A DNA stretch of 64,000 nt from the NCBI RefSeq assembly GCF_000378445.1, contig NZ_KB899707.1, positions 1 to 64,000 on the forward strand. The letters are read 5' to 3'. The notes beneath the pieces are model-generated. The model had not been told where the DNA came from. It saw only the letters and a list, made by a program, of their open reading frames with translations, and made no database searches. Of the stretch, positions 32,835 to 45,247 are shown piece after piece. Every line of letters begins with the position of its first letter. Position 1 is the first letter of the stretch. The translations under genes and the position numbers were made by a program. This DNA is from Deinococcus aquatilis DSM 23025 (GTDB taxonomy: Bacteria > Deinococcota > Deinococci > Deinococcales > Deinococcaceae).

Positions 32835-33899
32835 TTACAGCACGTCTTCTTTGCTGCCCCGTTTTTTCAGGTTGTTCTGCGTTTTGCGCCAACGCAGGGC
32901 CTTCACGATGGCGGGGGCGGCGGCGTTCAGGTTCAGGTCGTAGGCGGGATACCAGACGCGCTGCTCGCTGAATTTCAGCTTCATCTTGAACACGCCGAAC
33001 GAATGCTTTTCTTCGTCGAGCTGACGGGGAATGCCCCAGAAATCAAACAGTTCGTAACCGCGCTTCTTGGCGTCCAGCATGGCGTTCCAGTAAAAAGCGT
33101 CGGGGGCTTTGACATCCTTGCGGGGTTCGCCGGACTCGGTGGGGCGGTCATCGCGCACGCTGCCACCGAACAGGTAATACGCGCCCTTGCCCATGCCCAG
33201 AAAGAACCCGCCCGCCAGCGCCTTGCCCTCATGCCGCGACAACACGATGTAGGCTTCGCCGCCGTAGGCGTTGCCTTCACGCAGCATGGTTTCGTAGTAG
33301 GCACGGGGAAAAGCGCCCAGTTTGGCCCGCTCGTTGGTGGCTGTAAAAATCTCCCAGAAGGCTTCAAAGTCGTCGTCCCGGCCTGCGACCACACCCATTT
33401 TCTGGGCGGCACGCACGTTGCGGCGGGCCATGCTGTGCAGGTCAGCAAACATCTGGTCTTCGGTACGGGTCAGGTCGGCAATGATGGTGTGTTCGGGCTG
33501 CTCGGTTTCGGCGCGGTGAAAAGGGCCGTAAGCCTCGGGCACTGTCACGCTGTCGTCGGCGGGGATGGGCAGGGGCGGCTCTATTTTCAGCAGGGCGTCG
33601 GTGGGCTTGGCAACTTTGCGCAGGGCCTCGGCCACAGCAGGTAGCAAATCCAGTGATTCGAGGGCGGGGCCACGCGGCGCGTACAACGTGGAAAACCCCG
33701 GCACGAGGCGCTTGCGGAGCAGTTGCACCGCGCCCACCGTGCGGCCCTCAGACTTGATGAGGTAGCGCACGGGCGTTTGACCCAGCACGCGCCGCGCCTC
33801 ACCGTAGCCCCAGCCCTGAAGGGCACTAGTGATAGGCAAATTGCTTACAGCATCGTCATAGACGCGGGCATCGGTGGTTTCTTCCAGAGTCAGGCGCAC
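32835..33899 (-). CDS. FemAB-family peptidoglycan bridge transferase
   Basis: 354 aa. FemAB proteins transfer amino acids from aminoacyl-tRNA to lipid II to build the peptidoglycan cross-bridge. Two GNAT-like halves are visible: LQGWGYGEARRVLG and VRYLIKSEGRTVGAVQLL in the first; MARRNVRAAQKMGV, ALAGGFFLGMGKGAYYLFGG and FDFWGIP in the second, ending with the usual FGVFKMKLKF. Start is GTG 33899, with TACAAT 7 nt upstream. It may supply the amino-acid bridge of the cell wall. Confidence 0.9.
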   Translation of the reverse strand: MRLTLEETTDARVYDDAVSNLPITSALQGWGYGEARRVLGQTPVRYLIKSEGRTVGAVQLLRKRLVPGFSTLYAPRGPALESLDLLPAVAEALRKVAKPTDALLKIEPPLPIPADDSVTVPEAYGPFHRAETEQPEHTIIADLTRTEDQMFADLHSMARRNVRAAQKMGVVAGRDDDFEAFWEIFTATNERAKLGAFPRAYYETMLREGNAYGGEAYIVLSRHEGKALAGGFFLGMGKGAYYLFGGSVRDDRPTESGEPRKDVKAPDAFYWNAMLDAKKRGYELFDFWGIPRQLDEEKHSFGVFKMKLKFSEQRVWYPAYDLNLNAAAPAIVKALRWRKTQNNLKKRGSKEDVL

Positions 33900-33962
33900 G
33901 GGGGGGATTGTACGACAGGCCGGGGTTCATGTGTCCCTCAGCGTGCTTGCCCGCCGGAACGC

Positions 33963-33968
33963 TAGAGT
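33963..33968 (+). promoter_or_regulatory. Leaderless -10 element TAGAGT
   Basis: TAGAGT lies 7 nt before ATG 33976. With TACAAT at 33907-33912 on the minus strand it makes a 76-nt divergent region with two leaderless promoters. Confidence 0.6.
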
Positions 33969-33975
33969 GGTGGAC

Positions 33976-35043
33976 ATGAAATTTGCTGGATATCCTGCGG
34001 CCCGCCTGACGATGCCCCTGCTCAAGAGAACAGTGCTCACGGGTACGCTGCTGATGGGCGCTGCTTTTGCCCAGACCACCCCTGCACCCACTCCAGCACC
34101 CACCCCCGTGCAGACCCCGGCCCAACCCGCTGCGCCCGCTGCGGCTCCGGCGACTCCTGCCGCCGACCCGTCCACCCTGGTCGCCACCATCGGCACCGAA
34201 AAAGTAACGCTGGGCGAGTTCGATCAGGCTTTCCGCATCGCCGTCGCCCGGTTGGTCAATTCTCAGGGCGTGCCGTTCGAGGCGTCCTACCTCACCGAAT
34301 TTGCCGACGCCCGCCGCGACTTTCTGACCCAGTACGTGCGTGACCGCGCCGTGTACCAGATTGCCCGCGCCGCCAACAAGCCCGACGCCGTCGCCATCGA
34401 CGCCCAGATTGCCAAAGCCCGCGAAAACTTCGCCACCGACGCCGAATTCAGCGAAGGACTGGCCCAGACGGGCTTTACGACTCCTGCCGAATTGCGGGCA
34501 GAGCTGGAACGGCAGGCCGTGGTCGCCGCCTACCTGGACAGCGTCAAAAAGCGTCTGACCTTTGGCAGCGCGGTGGTGGCCGGTTTTTATAACCTCAACA
34601 AAGCCTCGTTTACCCGTGAGGCCGAAGCCTGCGCCAAGCATATTCTGGTTAAGACCCAGCCCGAAGCGCAGCAGGTTCAGAAAGACCTGGTGGCAGGCGG
34701 CGACTTTGCAGCCATTGCCAAAGCCAAGAGCCAGGATCCCGGCAGCGCGGCTGACGGCGGCGATCTGGGCTGCTTCGGCCCAGGCCAGATGGTTGCCGCC
34801 TTCGATACCGCCAGCTTCAAGGGACCGCTGAACACACCCCAGTTGGTGCAGACCGAGTTCGGCTGGCACGTATTGCTCGTGACCGCACGCACTGATGCAG
34901 GCCTCGCGCCCCTGAGTGTGGCCGAGCCGCTGATCCGCGAGCAGTTGGCCCGCGACGCCTCGCAGAAATACGTGAATTCTCAGGTGGCCCGCCTGAAGGT
35001 AGAAAGCTTTGCCGATGTGGTGGGAGCCGCACCGACCAAGTAA
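33976..35043 (+). CDS. Exported parvulin-type peptidyl-prolyl isomerase
   Basis: 355 aa. After a signal peptide (LLKRTVLTGTLLMGAAFAQ) comes a Pro/Ala/Thr-rich linker (about 34-70), then SurA/PrsA-like helical chaperone segments (about 70-215) and one rotamase domain (about 218-310) with AKHILVKTQPEA, the SADGGDLGCFGPGQMV loop and EFGWHVLLV. It is expected to fold exported proteins in the envelope. ATG 33976 is preferred over 33874, which lies inside the FemAB gene. Confidence 0.9.
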   Translation: MKFAGYPAARLTMPLLKRTVLTGTLLMGAAFAQTTPAPTPAPTPVQTPAQPAAPAAAPATPAADPSTLVATIGTEKVTLGEFDQAFRIAVARLVNSQGVPFEASYLTEFADARRDFLTQYVRDRAVYQIARAANKPDAVAIDAQIAKARENFATDAEFSEGLAQTGFTTPAELRAELERQAVVAAYLDSVKKRLTFGSAVVAGFYNLNKASFTREAEACAKHILVKTQPEAQQVQKDLVAGGDFAAIAKAKSQDPGSAADGGDLGCFGPGQMVAAFDTASFKGPLNTPQLVQTEFGWHVLLVTARTDAGLAPLSVAEPLIREQLARDASQKYVNSQVARLKVESFADVVGAAPTK

Positions 35044-35160
35044 GGGACAGGTGAAATGCAGGGCGGAGGCTACGGCTTCCGCCCTCTTCTTTTGGTGTGC
35101 TGGAGAGCGTGGGCAGCTTCTGAGGGTCGGTGCGCTGAGGAAAGGCAGTGGCCGCCCCGA

Positions 35161-35535
35161 TTACACCGTCCTCTGCACCCGCTTTCCTACTGCTCCCATC
35201 AGGTCATCCAGCGTGCCGAACGAGCGCATCTGGGCGGCAGACAGCCACTCCTGAAGTGTGCCGTCCGGCTGCACCTCGAACGCAGCAGGCAGCGGCACAC
35301 CGTCCAAGCCATATTCGGCGCGGAGTTCATCGCGGTGCAGGAAGCGTACGTTCGGCCCCAGTCGGCGCACGAAGTCGCGCCACTCGCGTTTCATTCCCAG
35401 CGGTCCGTAGGTGACGGCACACAGTTGGCAATCGTAGTCCTGTGGACGCACCGTTTTGACCCAGAGGTCTTTGAGGCCGTTCAGCAGGCCGCCATCGGCG
35501 TTGTACACAAAGATGAGGGGAGCAGGCCGGTTCAT
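35161..35535 (-). CDS. Small thioredoxin-like hypothetical protein
   Basis: 124 aa from ATG 35535; TACCCT sits 6 nt upstream and argues against the longer frame from 35595. Conserved-looking parts are IFVYNADGGLLNGLKDLW and YDCQLCAVTYGPLG, a CxxC motif, then KREWRDFVRRLG. The arrangement resembles small proteins with a thioredoxin-like fold of unknown function, common in marine and soil bacteria. No partner can be inferred from its neighbours. Confidence 0.7.
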   Translation of the reverse strand: MNRPAPLIFVYNADGGLLNGLKDLWVKTVRPQDYDCQLCAVTYGPLGMKREWRDFVRRLGPNVRFLHRDELRAEYGLDGVPLPAAFEVQPDGTLQEWLSAAQMRSFGTLDDLMGAVGKRVQRTV

Positions 35536-35657
35536 GACTTGAGGGTAGAGGAGCCAGCATAAATACACTGCATGCCGTGACCAGATTGTCATCAACCGTG
35601 CTTTAACACACGTTACTTACAGTGAACCCAGAAATCAGGAGCACACGAGGAGACCCC

Positions 35658-36476
35658 ATGAACCAGCACCCGAATGTCAATCCCGCACCCGACGAAGACA
35701 ACGATGATGAGATGGTGGGCACGCTGCTCAGCCGCAGGCGGGCGCTGAGGCTGCTCGGACTGGGTGGCGGCGCAGCATTGGCGGCAGGCAGCGTTCTGGC
35801 CCAGCGGAATCCGCCCCCCGGCGGGCAACCCGGAGGCATGGGGGCCAGCGGCACCAGCGCGGGAACCAGCGGCGCGACCAGCCTGCCCGGATGTGTGGTG
35901 CGCCCTGCCCAGACCGAAGGCCCGTACTTTATTGAAGAGAAGCTGAACCGCAGCGATATTCGCAAGGATTCCAAGACGGGCAAGGCTCGCCCCGGCATTC
36001 CGCTGACCATTGATTTCGTGGTGTCGAAGGTGACGGTGGGCAGTTGCACGCCGCGCAGCCGGGTCCTGATCGACATCTGGCAGTGTGACGCCCTCGGCGT
36101 GTATTCGGACGTGTCAGGCAATACCGACGATTTCCTGCGCGGCTCGCAGGTCACCAACGCTCAGGGCAGGGTCAGCTTTACCACCATCTATCCCGGCTGG
36201 TACACAGGCCGGGCCGTGCATATTCACTTCAAGCTGCGCCCGCTGGACGCCAGCGGCAAGGCCACCGGGGAATTTACCTCGCAACTGTTTTTCCCCGAAA
36301 CCGTGACCGACGCGGCGCACGCCGTCGCCCCTTACAGCAGCAAGGGCAAACGCAACACCCTGAACAGCACCGACAGCATCTACCGCAACGGCGGCAATCA
36401 GTTGATGCTGAACCTGACGGGAACTCCACAGAAGGGCTACCGCGCCACCTTCGATGTGGGGCTGAATATCGGGTAA
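35658..36476 (+). CDS. Exported intradiol ring-cleavage dioxygenase-like protein
   Basis: 272 aa. A Tat-like signal is visible at about 25-48 (SRRRALRLLGLGGGAALAAG), then a Gly/Pro/Ser linker and an intradiol dioxygenase fold: TEGPYFIEE, VLIDIWQCDALGVYSDVSG and YPGWYTGRAVHIHFKL. The Tyr/Tyr/His/His iron ligands are probably in GVYSD and WYTGRAVHIH. Cytoplasmic members cleave catechols; exported Tat-type members act outside on unknown phenolics. GAGGAG precedes ATG 35658. A strong terminator follows. Confidence 0.87.
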   Translation: MNQHPNVNPAPDEDNDDEMVGTLLSRRRALRLLGLGGGAALAAGSVLAQRNPPPGGQPGGMGASGTSAGTSGATSLPGCVVRPAQTEGPYFIEEKLNRSDIRKDSKTGKARPGIPLTIDFVVSKVTVGSCTPRSRVLIDIWQCDALGVYSDVSGNTDDFLRGSQVTNAQGRVSFTTIYPGWYTGRAVHIHFKLRPLDASGKATGEFTSQLFFPETVTDAAHAVAPYSSKGKRNTLNSTDSIYRNGGNQLMLNLTGTPQKGYRATFDVGLNIG

Positions 36477-36523
36477 CAGGAAGTTCGTCTGTCTCTTCAA
36501 CTCCAGCCTGTGCCCGACCGCGT

Positions 36524-36556
36524 CAACGGAATCCTGACACCACGGGGATTCCGTTG
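36524..36556 (+). terminator. Terminator-like hairpin
   Basis: CAACGGAATCC (36524-36534) pairs perfectly with GGATTCCGTTG (36546-36556), loop 11 nt. It lies 47 nt after the dioxygenase-like gene and before the convergent HNH gene. Confidence 0.65.
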
Positions 36557-36613
36557 AGATCTGGGCTGAATTGGCAAGCCCCTGATGCTTAAAGCTCCTG
36601 GCCCAGAGCCTTC

Positions 36614-36940
36614 TCAGCGTACACGCACTCCCTTCGTGGGCGGCTGCTTGCTGATCCAGGCCACAAAACGTTTCACGTCTTCATGGCCCAGCAGCGCGTC
36701 TACCGATGAATATTCTCCGGCCAGTTCGGCATTGGTAAACGTGCGGTGCAGAAATTTATGGCAGGGCGGGCACAGCAAGACCGTGGGCAGAGCGTGGATT
36801 TTCACGCCCTGCCGACGCCCCTGTGATTTGGGAATCAGGTGATGCTCGGTCAGGTGCGGCACGGCGCGGTCACACAGGCCGCAGCGGTCGGGGTCGCGGG
36901 CGGGAGGCGGCCAATCGGAGGCAGGCAGGCGGCGGGCCAT
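36614..36940 (-). CDS. HNH endonuclease-like protein
   Basis: 108 aa. A compact HNH motif is evident: [22 protein letters not shown], then [10 protein letters not shown], giving two zinc CxxC pairs and the catalytic His. The C-terminal helices (about 65-108) lack a known domain. Stand-alone HNH proteins of this size act as nucleases in varied settings, and no specific role is indicated. The next gene upstream on the same strand ends 32 nt away on the right. Confidence 0.8.
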   Translation of the reverse strand: MARRLPASDWPPPARDPDRCGLCDRAVPHLTEHHLIPKSQGRRQGVKIHALPTVLLCPPCHKFLHRTFTNAELAGEYSSVDALLGHEDVKRFVAWISKQPPTKGVRVR

Positions 36941-36971
36941 CAGGTCAGTAGGCTAGGGGAAGGGGACACAA

Positions 36972-37814
36972 TCAGCGTGAGGGGCGTGTTGCAGATTCAT
37001 TGGCCGTCAACTGGGCTTGCGTCAATTGGGCTTGCAGGGCCGCCAGCACACCGGAGCGCAGATCGAGACTCAGGTTGGTTGCCAGATGGCGGGCCAACTT
37101 CAGGGCGGCGTGGCAGGCTTCCGCAGCGGTTCCGCTGGTGGTTCGGCTCAGGGCTGCCACGACTTCCGGTGGCAGATCGCGTTCAGCATTCCGTGCCGGA
37201 GCCTGGGGCTGAGGTGCACCGTGCAGGGTCCGGGCCAGGCGCAACAGGCCGCCTCTGACCCAGTTCAGCAACTCCCAGGCCCGCAGTTCCTCACCGCGCA
37301 GAGCGACAGCAGAGGCAAAGAGCAGCCAGTTCAGTGTGTTGTCGTATTCAGTCTGGGAGCCGGGCAACGTGGACGCGAACGGCGGCCCGGATGCCCAGGC
37401 TTCCAGCAGGGCTGCCAACCGCCCACCCTGATCCTTGATCCACATCTGCGCCGGGTGACCGCCTCCATTGGGCCAGCCGCGTACCTGATCCAGTGCCGAT
37501 TCCGCCTCCACATGCAGCTCTACGCGCAACAGATCGGGCGTCACGATATTGGGTGTGCCGAACGGATTGACCACTTCCAGCGCCACAGGAGTCAGGGCAC
37601 GCAGAAAACCGGACGCGTCCAGAGTCTGTCCAGAACGCACGAAGGCGTAATATTCAAGGTCGCTCCAGGCATCAGAGGCGGGCGAACCATCGGCGCGGGT
37701 CTGGGTACGGCTGCCATACGCCAGAGCGTAGGCCACACGGTCATCGGCCAGCAGCGCGGCGCGGATGCGGGTATCCAACGTGTCGGCAGCCATGAGGCGG
37801 GCAGCAGGATTCAT
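36972..37814 (-). CDS. Nucleotidyltransferase-fold protein
   Basis: 280 aa from ATG 37814, chosen because TATGCT (37821-37826) lies 6 nt upstream; the longer frame from 37985 runs through non-coding-like sequence. Residues about 25-50 hold a pol-beta-type nucleotidyltransferase motif: LAYGSRTQTR, then SDAWSDLEYYAFV with the acidic pair. The rest is helical, as in aminoglycoside or lincosamide nucleotidyltransferases. It may be a resistance-like adenylyltransferase, but the substrate is unknown. Confidence 0.75.
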   Translation of the reverse strand: MNPAARLMAADTLDTRIRAALLADDRVAYALAYGSRTQTRADGSPASDAWSDLEYYAFVRSGQTLDASGFLRALTPVALEVVNPFGTPNIVTPDLLRVELHVEAESALDQVRGWPNGGGHPAQMWIKDQGGRLAALLEAWASGPPFASTLPGSQTEYDNTLNWLLFASAVALRGEELRAWELLNWVRGGLLRLARTLHGAPQPQAPARNAERDLPPEVVAALSRTTSGTAAEACHAALKLARHLATNLSLDLRSGVLAALQAQLTQAQLTANESATRPSR

Positions 37815-38012
37815 GGGGCAAGCATAGAACCCTGATCTTCTGAACGGAGTTGCCCCGATCTGCCTCACGAGATCATTGCTGTGCGTCTTTACCCGCTTCC
37901 AGACCGTCTGAAGCGAACGACGATCACCGCAAGAGCCTTCCTCACCAGAGGCGGGCACCCCGTCAGATGAAGGCCCGTCAGACAATCAAAGTCGCCGCTC
38001 ATGGACGGCGGT

Positions 38013-38018
38013 TAGCAT
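38013..38018 (+). promoter_or_regulatory. Leaderless -10 element TAGCAT
   Basis: TAGCAT lies 7 nt before ATG 38026. Confidence 0.6.
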
Positions 38019-38025
38019 AGGCATC

Positions 38026-38883
<858 letters not shown>

Positions 38884-39000
38884 CGGTCCACACGGCTTCT
38901 GCATTCTTTTCTGCTTGCCGCAATCATACTGAGCTCCAGAACTGCGGAATCCAACCAGAATCTTCATAAGTTTTAAACAACCCCATACAACAATTCTAGA

Positions 39001-39047
39001 CCCGCCACAGCTTTGGTTGAACTGAATCAACCAGCTGATCCGGCGGG
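39001..39047 (+). terminator. Long compound hairpin
   Basis: CCCGCC/GGCGGG, CAGCT/AGCTG and GGTTGA/TCAACC nest into one long interrupted stem, followed by TTTATGTT. It is likely a terminator for the secreted-protein gene. Confidence 0.6.
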
Positions 39048-39087
39048 TTTATGTTATGCAGCAAAACTCAGAAAAAGTGGCACTGGC

Positions 39088-39118
39088 TTGACAACAGATC
39101 AGAATGATTAAATATAGA
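39088..39118 (+). promoter_or_regulatory. Possible promoter with consensus -35
   Basis: TTGACA at 39088-39093 is followed by AT-rich sequence in which AATATA (17-nt spacing) or TATAGA (19-nt spacing) could serve as -10. A start here would give a DoxX leader of about 200 nt. Confidence 0.35.
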
Positions 39119-39319
39119 CCAGTAAATTCCGGACGAATGAAATACAGAACCATAAGCGGAAAACTCAATATTGGCAGAGTTTAAAGAATTTCTCATGCTT
39201 AGGTGTATAGTCAGACACCAAAGTGAGTTTGTATCAGGCGGATGTAGGGCCGAAACCACGCTTGTCAGGGGTACGGGCGGAAACAGAAGCGATCCAGAAG
39301 ATCATCAAAGGAGAAGCCT

Positions 39320-39898
39320 ATGACTCATAGTGCCCGTCCCATGATTCCAGAGCCGTACCTTACTCAAGTGCTGTTTGCCAATCCGCGCCTCGCGCCGTTA
39401 TGGGCCATTCTGCGTGTCTATGTGGGCTACGAATGGCTGACGGCAGGCTGGGCCAAGATCACCAATCCGGCAGGCGTCTGGGTCGGAGAAAAGGCAGGCA
39501 CCGCCGTGACCGGATTCCTCAAGGGTGCACTCGCCAAAACCACTGGCGAGCATCCCGACGTGCCCGGCTGGTACGCCTGGTTTGTTCAGCATGTCGCGCT
39601 GCCCAACGCCACCGTGTTCTCGTATCTGGTGGCTTACGGAGAAGTGTTGGTGGGCATCGCCCTGATTCTGGGCCTGTTTACGGGCTTGGCGGCCTTTTTC
39701 GGGGGGTTCATGAATGCCAGCTACCTGTTGGCAGGCACGCTCAGCACCAATCCGCTGCTGTTTATTCTGGCAACGTGGCTGGTGCTGGGGTGGCGGGTAG
39801 CAGGCTACTGGGGGCTAGACCGCTGGGTGCTGCCCAGGGTAGGCGTCACTATTCCCACGGCCAGAACAGAAGGCGGAGAACGGCTCAAATCCACCTGA
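39320..39898 (+). CDS. DoxX/DoxD-like membrane protein
   Basis: 192 aa with four membrane helices, including LRVYVGYEWLTAGWAKITNP, VAYGEVLVGIALILGLFTG, AAFFGGFMNASYLLAG and LLFILATWLVLGWRVAGYWGLD. The GWAKITNP turn and FMNASYLLAG are typical of the DoxD/DoxX superfamily, linked to thiosulfate:quinone oxidation or to redox homeostasis. AAAGGAG precedes the ATG, so this mRNA is leadered. A strong terminator follows 20 nt after the stop. Confidence 0.85.
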   Translation: MTHSARPMIPEPYLTQVLFANPRLAPLWAILRVYVGYEWLTAGWAKITNPAGVWVGEKAGTAVTGFLKGALAKTTGEHPDVPGWYAWFVQHVALPNATVFSYLVAYGEVLVGIALILGLFTGLAAFFGGFMNASYLLAGTLSTNPLLFILATWLVLGWRVAGYWGLDRWVLPRVGVTIPTARTEGGERLKST

Positions 39899-39917
39899 AC
39901 AAATCACCCTAAACGAC

Positions 39918-39955
39918 ATCCGGCCAGCCCCAGCAAGAGGGTTGGCCGGATTTTT
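39918..39955 (+). terminator. Strong intrinsic terminator
   Basis: ATCCGGCCA (39918-39926) pairs with TGGCCGGAT (39943-39951), followed by TTTTT. Confidence 0.85.
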
Positions 39956-40110
39956 CATGCCCGTAGATGCTGGCTTTTCCCTTCAGCCTTACAGACCTTG
40001 CAGAACCAGGCAAGACAAGCAGGGGGGTGATGGTAAGGCTGCCCAGCAGAGGGGGACTTCGCTGTTCAGTCAGAGACTGTGTCTGATTCCGTATCAGACA
40101 ATCCAGCCCT

Positions 40111-41388
40111 TCATCCTGCCGCTGCCGCCCGCACCTGCGGCTGCCGGGTGACACCCAGGGCCAGCCCCGCAGCCAGCACTGCCAGCACTCCGGCAGCCAG
40201 AAAAGCCGGGCCATATGTGCCCAGGGATTCACGGGCCAGACCGCCGAGCGCCGTGGCCGAAGCTGCGCCCAGTTGATGAGAAAAGAAGACCCAGCCGTAC
40301 ACCGTGCCCACGTTGGCGGTGCCGAAGGTCCGGGCCGTGAGGGCCACAGTTGGCGGAACGGTGGCAATGTAGTCCAGCCCGAACAGGACAGCGAAAAACA
40401 CCAGCCCTGTACCGGGCGGCAACAGCGGCAGCGCCAGCAGACTCAGTCCCCGGAAGGCGTAGTAGCCCGCCAGCAACAGGCGCGGATCGACCCGGTCGGT
40501 GAGGTAGCCGCTGCCCAGGGTGCCCACGAAGTTGAAGGCTCCCATCAGGGCCAGCATTCCGGCGGCGTAGCCCGCAGTAAGGCCCAGATCGCCGCAGTAG
40601 GCGATGAAATGCGTGCCGATGATGCCGTTGCTGGTGGCTCCACAGACCAGAAAAGTAATGCTGAGCAGCCAGAAATCCCGCGAACGCAGCGCCCGGCGCA
40701 TGACGCCCGCATCGGGTTTAGGGGGCACGACCACCGGGGCGGCAGGGTCCAGTGGGCGTCCATCCATGCCCAGACCCACTTCTGCCGGACGGTCGCGCAG
40801 CAAGGCCCAGAACAGGGGCGTCAGCAATAGCGCCAGCAGGCCGATGCCCGCACTGGCCCAGCGCCATCCAGCCCCCTGTGCAGCCAGCGTGAGCAGCGGA
40901 ATGAACATCAGTTGTCCGGCGCTCGTGGCGGCCCCGAACACACCCGTAATCAGGCCGCGCCGCGCCTGAAACCAGCGGGCCGCCACCGTTGCCCCCAGCA
41001 CACTGCCCACCAGACCCGTACCAAGGCCGCTCAGCACGCCCCACAACACAAACAGGTGAATTTCGGTGCGAATCAGGGCACTCAGGCCAAACGACAGGGC
41101 GACCAGCAGGAGGCCCACCGTCGCCACCCGGCGCGGGCCATGCCGGTCCATCAGAAAGCCGCTGAGGGGTGCGCCCAGGCCGAACATCAGCAGACCCACG
41201 CTGACAGCGGCGCTGAGGGTGGTCAGGCCAAAGCCGGTGCCCACTTCCATCGGCTTGAGAAACACGCCGGGGGCGGACCTGGCTCCGGCAGCGAGGAGGA
41301 GCGCGGCAATGGTGATAGCCACGACGACTCCAGCCCTGCTACCCATTCTTGGGCCTCCGGGTTTGTCCGCCCCTGCATTGGTGGTCAT
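40111..41388 (-). CDS. MFS transporter
   Basis: 425 aa with about 12 membrane helices. The inter-helix 2-3 loop motif GFLMDRHGPRRVATVG is the canonical MFS signature; VVVPPKPDAGVMRRALRSRDFW marks the central cytoplasmic loop and SGYLTDRVDPRLLLAG its repeat in the second half. It resembles OxlT/monocarboxylate-type MFS proteins; the substrate is unknown. TAAAAT lies 6 nt before the ATG. Confidence 0.88.
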   Translation of the reverse strand: MTTNAGADKPGGPRMGSRAGVVVAITIAALLLAAGARSAPGVFLKPMEVGTGFGLTTLSAAVSVGLLMFGLGAPLSGFLMDRHGPRRVATVGLLLVALSFGLSALIRTEIHLFVLWGVLSGLGTGLVGSVLGATVAARWFQARRGLITGVFGAATSAGQLMFIPLLTLAAQGAGWRWASAGIGLLALLLTPLFWALLRDRPAEVGLGMDGRPLDPAAPVVVPPKPDAGVMRRALRSRDFWLLSITFLVCGATSNGIIGTHFIAYCGDLGLTAGYAAGMLALMGAFNFVGTLGSGYLTDRVDPRLLLAGYYAFRGLSLLALPLLPPGTGLVFFAVLFGLDYIATVPPTVALTARTFGTANVGTVYGWVFFSHQLGAASATALGGLARESLGTYGPAFLAAGVLAVLAAGLALGVTRQPQVRAAAAG

Positions 41389-41544
41389 GCCTTGATTTTA
41401 CCTTTATCTTCTGGCTCTATCTTCTGGACGCATGGTCAGCCCCGGAACCACGGGCGGCGCGGGTGCGTAATGATCACCGGGCCACGAATCAGTGTATAAC
41501 TCGGCAATCAACCTTTGCCGCACGACCCTCAGGAGGCACCACCT

Positions 41545-42237
<693 letters not shown>

Positions 42238-42268
42238 AGACAGAGCTGAAGGCACCACAGATGTAAAG

Positions 42269-42297
42269 GAGGCGGCGACGATGGAGGTTGCCGCCTC
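42269..42297 (+). terminator. Strong intrinsic terminator
   Basis: GAGGCGGCGAC pairs with GTTGCCGCCTC, followed by GTTTTGATTTTT. It closes the pspA-like gene. Confidence 0.85.
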
Positions 42298-42589
42298 GTT
42301 TTGATTTTTGGTCAGGGTAGAAGGTCAATCCCCGGTGCTGTACAACGCCCGCCCTATAGGTGAGGAGACTGCTCCTTTCGCTGCCCTCTGGCGAGGGAAC
42401 CTGAGGAGCGGCACGGGCAGACCGGGGGACACGGAACGCCACCAGACCTGCAAGCCAACCTGACCCGGCCTTCATGCTCTGGCGTGTGCAGCTTTTGAGG
42501 GACGCTTGACCCAACACAGGGGCAGACAATGTGGGTGACAAAGGACGGAACGTCATGAATGCTGACAGAATGCTGGTGATGCCGAGCTT
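42298..42589. other. Region upstream of the lipoprotein gene
   Basis: About 290 nt between the pspA terminator and the lipoprotein -10 element. Apart from in-frame ATGs upstream of the chosen lipoprotein start I see nothing recognisable. Confidence 0.4.
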
Positions 42590-42595
42590 TAGCTT
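42590..42595 (+). promoter_or_regulatory. Leaderless -10 element TAGCTT
   Basis: TAGCTT lies 7 nt before ATG 42603 and selects that codon among several in-frame ATGs between 42531 and 42615, giving a normal-length lipoprotein signal. Confidence 0.55.
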
Positions 42596-42602
42596 GAAGG
42601 CC

Positions 42603-43315
42603 ATGTCTGGCCATATGCCAATTCGTTCTTCTGCCGTGTGGAGTCTGACGGCCCTGACGCTGATGCTGGGAGCCTGTGCGCCCGCACCAGCACAGGTTTC
42701 CCCGCCAGTCCAGTCCAGCACCGTGCCCGCCAGCGTGTCCTTCTATCCGCAGGAAACGGGCCTGAACTGGACCTACGTGCCGGAAGGAGAAAGTACCGCC
42801 AGTGCGCCGTATCTGCTGCGGACCTTGGGGCCGACGGTTTTTGAGGGCCAGACCGCTCTGGCCTTTCAACTGACCGGGCGCGGGGCCGACCAGACGTGGT
42901 ACAGGCTGATCAATAGTTCCGGCGTCAGGCTCCTGGGCTTCCGCAAACCCGGAGTCACGGTCACGCTCAGTCCGGCCTGGACCGAAGCGCCTGCCGAGGG
43001 GGCGTGGCGCGTGGGCCTGAGCTGGGAAGGCACGACCACCGCCCGTGTCAGCAGCGATGACGGCAAGGTTCAATCGGAAGGGACCCTGCGTTACCGCTAC
43101 GACGTGCAAGACCGCCGCCGCGTGAATACGCCGGGCGGCAGCTTCGATGTGTGGGTGATCACGCGGCAAATTTCGGGCGAACTCGGCAGTCTGTTTCCGG
43201 CGGCGCAGCAGATCTGGTTCGCGCCGTTCGTGGGCGATGTCCGCACTCCCGAAGCCCTGCTGCTGACCGCCCGCAACTTTGCCAGTCCGGCACCTACTTC
43301 CACTGGAGGCCAGCC

Positions 43316-43319
<4 letters not shown>
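42603..43319 (+). CDS. Hypothetical lipoprotein
   Basis: 238 aa from ATG 42603. A lipoprotein signal ends in the lipobox LGAC ([12 protein letters not shown]), so the mature protein is membrane-anchored outside the cytoplasm. A beta-rich domain with regularly spaced Trp, Tyr and Gly follows ([46 protein letters not shown]). I do not recognise the family. It overlaps dxs by 4 nt (ATGA), an unexpected pairing of an envelope lipoprotein with an isoprenoid enzyme. Confidence 0.75.

Positions 43320-45247
<1,928 letters not shown>

Larger units (their letters stand above)
38884..39319. other. AT-rich 436-nt intergenic region
   Basis: One 60-base line I counted (39061-39120) is 38% GC, far below the neighbours. 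It holds a long stem-loop (39001-39047), a TTGACA hexamer at 39088-39093 and a 63-codon minus-strand frame with no features. It may carry the regulatory region of the DoxX gene, with a long leader. Confidence 0.5.

Noticed and set aside
34081..34170. Short tandem repeat in the parvulin gene suggestive of a CRISPR or VNTR
   Set aside because: It is the Pro/Ala/Thr-rich linker; codons vary and there is no spacer structure.
39040..39062. Possible RDRM-like (DdrO) operator
   Set aside because: TTATGTTATGC resembles one half of the radiation-response palindrome, but the second half is missing and the site lies at the end of a terminator-like stem.
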